18,756 nt of DNA, taken from NCBI GenBank assembly GCA_947569225.1, contig CANORX010000002.1, forward strand, positions 1 through 18,756, given 5' to 3'. Position 1 is the first letter of the stretch. Each line of letters starts with the position of its first letter. Position numbers and translations under genes: made by a program. Positions 15,021-18,756 of the stretch are shown piece by piece. A model generated the notes under the pieces. It ran no database searches. It worked only from the letters and a program-made list of their open reading frames with translations, and was not told the origin of the DNA. This stretch comes from an uncultured Clostridia bacterium (GTDB lineage Bacteria; Bacillota_I; Bacilli_A; RF39; UBA660).

Positions 15021-15362
15021 TTAAGCAGTTTTAGAACTATTAATACCTAGATATTTAGTCCAAGTATAATGTTTACGTTTACTAATATAATTAAGATTAT
15101 CATCATTAATATGAGCTTCTTCTTCAAAACTTACATCTTTATAAGCATCATGTTGTTTAATATGAAATAGTCTTATAATAAGATATTCAATACCATACCA
15201 TATATAGAAAAAGATATATAACATCTCTTTCATTTGTTCTGTATGAATAGCTTCATGATTAAGTTCTCTATTATTTAATTCTCCTTTAGTAAATACAATA
15301 CCAAAAAGATTAATAGCTTTATAACCATTAAAAGGAAAATGTTTAGTCTTAATAACTCTCAT
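15021..15362 (-). CDS. Small HEXXH-containing membrane-associated protein, 113 aa (putative metallopeptidase-like)
   Basis: It starts MRVIKTKHFPFNGYKAINLF. Residues 36-40 are HEAIH, matching the HEXXH zinc-binding motif. A hydrophobic helix follows (48-66, LYIFFYIWYGIEYLIIRLF), then SFEEEAH (78-84), where a Glu could be a third ligand as in gluzincins. The order NHEAIHTEQMKEM-helix-EEEAH resembles small Bacteroidota/phage proteins in which HExxH lies beside a membrane helix. It lies downstream of the holin-like gene, so a role in lysis or envelope passage is possible, but nothing proves catalysis at this small size. An 80-base gap with the promoter candidate follows it. Confidence 0.65.
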   Translation of the reverse strand: MRVIKTKHFPFNGYKAINLFGIVFTKGELNNRELNHEAIHTEQMKEMLYIFFYIWYGIEYLIIRLFHIKQHDAYKDVSFEEEAHINDDNLNYISKRKHYTWTKYLGINSSKTA

Positions 15363-15453
15363 AACTTTACTATTTTAAAATTTAATATTGTAAATATTTA
15401 TGTACGTCCATAGAGCCACTTTTTAGGCTTATAGTAAGACTTTTATTCAATCG

Positions 15454-15567
15454 TGTATAGTTAATCAGCTAGGTTTAAAACTAGCCAAATTTGGCAAGCT
15501 ATACTCCCCGTAGAGGATGGAGCAGGCTTGAATTAGTCAATCAAACCTAGCTAATCAATCTTATACA
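15454..15567 (-). ncRNA. Multi-branched structured intergenic element containing GC-rich repeat copy 5
   Basis: It lies in the 208-base gap between the holin-like and HEXXH genes, which holds no ORF worth calling. Outer arms 15461-15476 (TTAATCAGCTAGGTTT) and 15543-15558 pair over 16 positions, two of them wobbles. TGTATA and TATACA extend the arms outward after a small bulge. Inside are a perfect 12-base palindrome GCCAAATTTGGC (15484-15495), CAAGC/GCTTG arms (15495-15499, 15526-15530) and CTCC/GGAG arms enclosing the repeat. No uridine run follows, so it is probably not an intrinsic terminator. I tested for tRNA features and found none. Confidence 0.6.
15503..15520 (-). repeat. GC-rich dispersed repeat, copy 5 (ACTCCCCGTAGAGGATGG), unpaired
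   Basis: This is the only copy outside a gene and the only one without an opposite-strand partner nearby. It forms the apical part of the structured element at 15454-15567. CTCC and GGAG pair around it. Confidence 0.8.
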
Positions 15568-15570
15568 ATC

Positions 15571-15900
15571 TTAACCAATAGTATTATCAATATCTTTATA
15601 GCCAACTCCAAGTTTCTTTAGAATAGGACTAACAACCCAACTCCAAAACACAGGAGCAAGAACAGCACTATTAACAAGCATAATAGTATTATCATACCCA
15701 GATGCGATATAAATCATAGCCATAGTAAAAATACTTATAACTAATACACATCGTTTTTGCCAAGTAGGAACTTTATTATCACCATTAAAGTAATCAATAA
15801 CTTTAATAATAATATAAGTTAGAACATTAACAATAAACATAAATCCAAAATCAAAATTACTAAGAATTCCATCTACAATTACATCAATAAATTTGTCCAT
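15571..15900 (-). CDS. Holin-like small membrane protein, 109 aa
   Basis: It starts MDKFIDVIVDGILSNF, eight bases after a micro-ORF stop. Three predicted membrane helices occur: residues 18-38 (FGFMFIVNVLTYIIIKVIDYF), 51-67 (CVLVISIFTMAMIYIAS) and 73-94 (IMLVNSAVLAPVFWSWVVSPIL). A basic loop (VPTWQKR) lies between the first two, and a short polar C-terminus follows. Size, three-helix topology and position after tail genes and next to a possible peptidase fit a phage holin of the type found in Bacteroidales phages. It would permeabilise the inner membrane at lysis. No endolysin is in the window, so the assignment rests on topology and sequence feel. Confidence 0.65.
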   Translation of the reverse strand: MDKFIDVIVDGILSNFDFGFMFIVNVLTYIIIKVIDYFNGDNKVPTWQKRCVLVISIFTMAMIYIASGYDNTIMLVNSAVLAPVFWSWVVSPILKKLGVGYKDIDNTIG

Positions 15901-15908
15901 ACTAAAAT

Positions 15909-16001
15909 TTAGATAAATAAAAAGACGATTACCACCTCATAATTCATTCCAGCACCATTATAGCCCTCTGGAACAACTTTCACTTTTTCAATTACTTGCA
16001 T
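15909..16001 (-). CDS. Micro-ORF, 30 aa, possible small phage protein
   Basis: ATG at 16001 begins MQVIEKVKVVPEGYNGAGMN and ends with a hydrophobic stretch (YEVVIVFLFI) before TAA at 15909. It lies directly after the terminator at 16022-16064 and eight bases before the holin-like gene, so it would be the first gene of that short unit. The sequence is not of low complexity, and the VxVVPEGYNGAG stretch looks like real protein. The final hydrophobic run is too short for a full membrane helix. It could instead be a leader region. Confidence 0.4.
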   Translation of the reverse strand: MQVIEKVKVVPEGYNGAGMNYEVVIVFLFI

Positions 16002-16021
16002 AATAAATTAAGGTTTAAGTT

Positions 16022-16064
16022 AAAAAAATAGATTAATACTTGTAGTTTGAACTACATAATCTAT
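16022..16064 (-). terminator. Rho-independent terminator after the tail-appendage gene
   Basis: The transcribed strand forms ATAGATTA/TAATCTAT (8 bp, 16028-16035 with 16057-16064), bulges, then GTAGT/ACTAC closing a TCAA loop. It is followed at once by seven T residues (16022-16028 as A on the plus strand). It lies 42-84 bases after the stop of the 367-aa gene and ahead of the micro-ORF and holin unit. An upstream AACG/CGTT mini-stem (16065-16079) may add to it. Confidence 0.78.
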
Positions 16065-16105
16065 AACGGTTTAAGCGTTATTTTTGTTTGGTAATTAGCA
16101 TTAAT

Positions 16106-17209
16106 TTAACTTTCAATAGGACTATATATTGTCAATTCACCAATTTTATTAAGTTTAGTATATTTTATTTCACCTATTGAAGTCTTACCATCATCAGCTT
16201 TACCACCTTGTGTACCAACATAACATTGAATAGTTTGTTGTCCTCTAAATTCAGAATTACCTGCAACAAAACCAAATCTAAATTCATAGTTATCAGTATA
16301 ATTATCATTATAAACAGTGTTATCTTCATTTAACAAAACTGTATGATATTCATAACTATAATTATCATCACTAGTTATATTAAGAGTTGGCTTATCAAGA
16401 GTTAAAGGAGTACCAGTTGTATTGACTTGATTATTCCAAACTTTATATTTATCATTAGGCTTATTTTCATACCAGCAATAACCATCGCCATGAACAAGTC
16501 CACCACCATGACGAATTATTTTAATATCATCTAAACCAATAACTTTATCATTAACAGGATTAACTTTAAAGTACTTTACTTCATTATTAGATTTAGCAAC
16601 TCTTTTAACAACTTCACCATACCAACATTCTTTATAACCACCATGTCCATCAGGCATATTAATAGTTCCATCAGCCAAAGGAAAAATAAACATTCCTCTA
16701 TTATCAATATCAATTTCATTATTCTTTAATTGCCAAGCATGAACAATAACACCACCTTTATAAGCAGTACATTCAACAGTAACATGACCTCTACTCAAAC
16801 TTCCAAACCAATTAGCACAAAGATTCATTTTCATTATATCAGGCATTTTATCTTCAAGGTCAATCATAGATTCAATATTAAACATAACACATTCAGCACC
16901 TGAATCAGTATTATCACCACCCCAATATAGATAAGGAATTTGACTTAAATTCCAAGACCAACCAACAGCTACATAGTTTAAATTATTAATAGGAGAATTA
17001 ACATAATATGATTTAGTGTCCAAATCTCGACCATCATCACTACCCCAAATGTATCTAAGTTGGACACTAGTAAAATCACTAAAATGAATAACAGAAGTAG
17101 GCCAAATATGATTAGCACCATCATAAACATGAGCAATATTAGTTTGACCTACTGTCCGTTTCTTAAGAGGCTGAGCAATTCCTCCTTGACGTCCAAGAGT
17201 TAAACTCAT
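16106..17209 (-). CDS. Tail-appendage protein, 367 aa
   Basis: The start (MSLTLGRQGGIAQPLKKRTV) shares one base with the stop of the preceding fibre gene (TAATG), so translation is coupled. A short basic arm leads into VGQTNIAHVYDGANHIWPTSVIHFSDF. The rest is a Trp/Tyr/Gly-rich beta protein (VAVGWSWNLSQIPYLYWGGDN, VTVECTAYKGGVIVHAWQL, LVHGDGYCWYENKPNDKY) that ends in strands (GEIKYTKLNKIGELTIYS). There are no coiled coils, membrane helices or recognised catalytic residues. The composition suits a carbohydrate-binding or trimeric fibre-tip protein, and the operon position after a fibre gene supports a host-recognition role. It does not carry a VR. A terminator follows 42 bases downstream. Confidence 0.6.
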   Translation of the reverse strand: MSLTLGRQGGIAQPLKKRTVGQTNIAHVYDGANHIWPTSVIHFSDFTSVQLRYIWGSDDGRDLDTKSYYVNSPINNLNYVAVGWSWNLSQIPYLYWGGDNTDSGAECVMFNIESMIDLEDKMPDIMKMNLCANWFGSLSRGHVTVECTAYKGGVIVHAWQLKNNEIDIDNRGMFIFPLADGTINMPDGHGGYKECWYGEVVKRVAKSNNEVKYFKVNPVNDKVIGLDDIKIIRHGGGLVHGDGYCWYENKPNDKYKVWNNQVNTTGTPLTLDKPTLNITSDDNYSYEYHTVLLNEDNTVYNDNYTDNYEFRFGFVAGNSEFRGQQTIQCYVGTQGGKADDGKTSIGEIKYTKLNKIGELTIYSPIES

Positions 17210-18756
17210 TATTCATCAATAATATTATAAGTCATTCCAGCAACTGGGGTAATAGTTGCATATTGGGTAGCAGTTCCTGTCCAAATTGGAAGACTAAGTT
17301 TATTACTATTCGCACTAGGCATAGTCATATTAACTCCACATCCATCATTAATAGCTTTTTGAATCTTATCAAGATTAACACTATTAGTAATAGTTTGATT
17401 TATTTCTTTTTTAAAGTTATTAAACGTATCATTAGTAACATATCCATTAAGTAAATTATTAACTTCTTCTTTATTATAAGTTTCAGACTTAGTATAATAA
17501 TTTTTAAGTAAATTATTAATTTCTTGTTTAGTATAACTATCAAATGAAGAAGTATCTCCCATTACTCTCCATTCAGTACCATTCCAATAACAAATCTTTC
17601 CATTACGATATTCAATCTGACCTTTAGCCCAATTACTACAAGTTACATTAGGAAGATATTCAGACTCTTCACCAACCATACCTGTAAGTTTACATTTATT
17701 TAAATCAATAGTACCATTTTCAATAATACCACCTTCAAATACAAGTTCACATCCAGTAGGCATTGTAATAGTTTTACCACTTAAATCAAAAGCATAACGA
17801 ATAATATAACGAATATTTTCTTCGTTAACCATATCTTGAGTAAGAACAGCTTTATAATTAAGATAAATATTATTCTTAACTTGAACTAGATTTTCTTCAT
17901 TAAAATAATATTTAATATTATCTACTGAATTAACATATATAATACCAAGTCTTGGACGTTCATCAGAAAGACAAGTATTATAAATATTATAATCTTCACT
18001 ATTTCCATAGTCAGCAGTGTTGACCCCCCGTAGAGGATGAACTCTATCAGTAGGTTCTACAATAGTCCATCTAGTATAATAATTATAGAACCCAACTCCA
18101 TCATTAATAGTCTTAACTCTAAGAACAAATAATTTATGATAAGTATCATAATAAATACCAGCAGTATTAGTTAAATCTGTTCTAATAACTTCATATTTAT
18201 CAGTATTAAGAATTATTTGACCATATTGTTCACAATAAGTATCATCAAGAAAACCATTAAATAAAAGCTGTTCTGCATTACTAGCATCATCCTCCACGGG
18301 GAGTAAGACCTTGCGAATTATTTTATATCCTTTACCACTTTTATATTCAGGCTCATAAGGTCTATCTTTAAGACTAAGACGATTAACATTACAACAACCT
18401 GGATTTAATCTAATAGTAATATCTTCTTCATCGGGATAATTAATAATATTAACTTTACCATTTCCTGCAATCATTTGTTTAAGAGCTTCATTAAGCATAT
18501 CCCAATCAATAGTTCCATCAGCAATTGGAATCTTAGCACCATTCTCTTCAAGATACTTCTCACTAAGAATTTTTGTCCAATTATCATCAGAAACCCAACT
18601 AGTTTCAACACCAGCTTGTAGATTACTACCTATATAACTTTCAGTTACAGAAAGATTATGTTCAGCGTCATAATAGCTAATAGTAAGACTATTACGTCTA
18701 AAAATAGCAGGAACAGCTTTACGAGTATTAACTCTAGTTCCTTGATATGGAATCCA
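17209..18756 (-). CDS. Tail fibre protein, C-terminal 515 residues (start lies beyond the right edge)
   Basis: The frame is open without a stop from the right edge (residues WIPYQGTRVNTRKAVPAIF...) to TAA at 17209. The Met at 18498 is therefore internal, not a start. The upstream part has 'NSLTISYYDAEHNLSVTESYIGSN...WTKILSEKYLEENG', a segment often found near the base of Bacteroidales phage fibres. A beta-rich region follows (GIYYDTYHKLFVLRVK, ITMPTGCELVFEGGIIENGTIDLNKCKL, a beta-helix-like rung). After that comes a shaft of tandem YTKxExxNLL repeats (SYTKQEINNLLKNYYTKSE, then TYNKEEVNNLLNGYVT). The C-terminus is LPIWTGTATQYATITPVAGMTYNII, a tip motif shared by many fibres. It likely forms a trimeric adhesin. 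Repeat copies 6 and 7 lie inside it. Confidence 0.75.
   Translation of the reverse strand, partial: WIPYQGTRVNTRKAVPAIFRRNSLTISYYDAEHNLSVTESYIGSNLQAGVETSWVSDDNWTKILSEKYLEENGAKIPIADGTIDWDMLNEALKQMIAGNGKVNIINYPDEEDITIRLNPGCCNVNRLSLKDRPYEPEYKSGKGYKIIRKVLLPVEDDASNAEQLLFNGFLDDTYCEQYGQIILNTDKYEVIRTDLTNTAGIYYDTYHKLFVLRVKTINDGVGFYNYYTRWTIVEPTDRVHPLRGVNTADYGNSEDYNIYNTCLSDERPRLGIIYVNSVDNIKYYFNEENLVQVKNNIYLNYKAVLTQDMVNEENIRYIIRYAFDLSGKTITMPTGCELVFEGGIIENGTIDLNKCKLTGMVGEESEYLPNVTCSNWAKGQIEYRNGKICYWNGTEWRVMGDTSSFDSYTKQEINNLLKNYYTKSETYNKEEVNNLLNGYVTNDTFNNFKKEINQTITNSVNLDKIQKAINDGCGVNMTMPSANSNKLSLPIWTGTATQYATITPVAGMTYNIIDE
18022..18040 (-). repeat. GC-rich dispersed repeat, copy 6 (GACCCCCCGTAGAGGATGA)
   Basis: It matches copies 2 and 4 over 18 bases but falls in a different codon phase, encoding HPLRGV in the fibre protein. 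It pairs with copy 7 across about 250 bases. The order of the pair is reversed relative to the pairs in the other two genes. Confidence 0.82.
18290..18304 (+). repeat. GC-rich dispersed repeat, copy 7 (TCCTCCACGGGGAGT)
   Basis: It shares TCCTCCACGGGG with copies 1 and 3 and the GGGGAGT ending with copy 5 (read on the other strand). It encodes LPVED in the fibre protein, again in a phase different from copies 1 and 3. The word can also fold on itself (CTCC-CCGT-GGAG on the transcribed strand). Confidence 0.78.

Noticed and set aside
15454..15567. tRNA or tRNA-like gene in the structured gap
   Set aside because: No T-loop GGTTCRANYCC-like segment, no acceptor pairing of tRNA length and no plausible anticodon arm.
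17158..17200. Shared GGIAQPL in the 367-aa and 838-aa proteins as evidence of homology
   Set aside because: Only seven residues, with no similarity on either side.
1306..18304. CRISPR array from the seven GC-rich repeats
   Set aside because: Copies are far apart, alternate in orientation and lie in coding sequence with no regular spacers or cas genes.
18496..18498. ATG at 18498 as the start of the fibre gene
   Set aside because: The frame stays open to the window edge with fibre-like sequence upstream, so this Met is internal.

Overview
This window is AT-rich (GC-rich only in a few short islands), and every convincing gene lies on the minus strand, packed with 1-10 base overlaps or gaps of a few bases. 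Gene content and order fit the virion-structure block of a crAss-like phage (Crassvirales) infecting a gut Bacteroidales host. The supporting genes are a 1503-residue tail nozzle/muzzle-like protein preceded by three connector-sized proteins and followed by glycine-rich ejection ('cargo') proteins. TAA, TGA and TAG are all used as genuine stops, so the standard code applies. These assignments come from recognising protein character and synteny; no database search was possible.

Reading in the direction of transcription (high to low coordinates): 18756-16106 holds a tail-fibre gene truncated by the window edge and a second tail-appendage gene, closed by a clear intrinsic terminator at 16022-16064. 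From 16001 to 15021 come a 30-codon micro-ORF, a three-helix holin-like protein, a strongly structured 115-base intergenic element and a small HEXXH membrane protein. A Bacteroides-type promoter candidate (14962-14990) precedes a coiled-coil gene and a 486-residue gene.

The centrepiece is a diversity-generating retroelement (DGR) at 14434-11278. The 486-residue gene has a C-terminal variable repeat (VR, 12995-13099). It matches a non-coding template repeat (TR, 12725-12829) over 105 bases, and on the coding strand 26 of the 28 template adenines differ while only 1 of the 77 other bases does. The reverse transcriptase follows at 12574-11278. Its reading frame breaks by one base immediately after the catalytic YADD motif. 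A 17/18-base inverted repeat lies between VR and TR. No Avd accessory gene is recognisable.

From 11271 to 1 the tail/connector genes run in order: coiled-coil protein, three connector/ring-type proteins, the muzzle, a small glycine-rich protein, an 838-residue protein, and the first 161 codons of a further cargo protein running off the left edge.

A second unexplained signal is a family of seven GC-rich 15-18 base repeats (consensus TCCTCYACGGGGGGTC). They form head-to-head inverted pairs inside three structural genes, plus one lone copy in the structured intergenic element.
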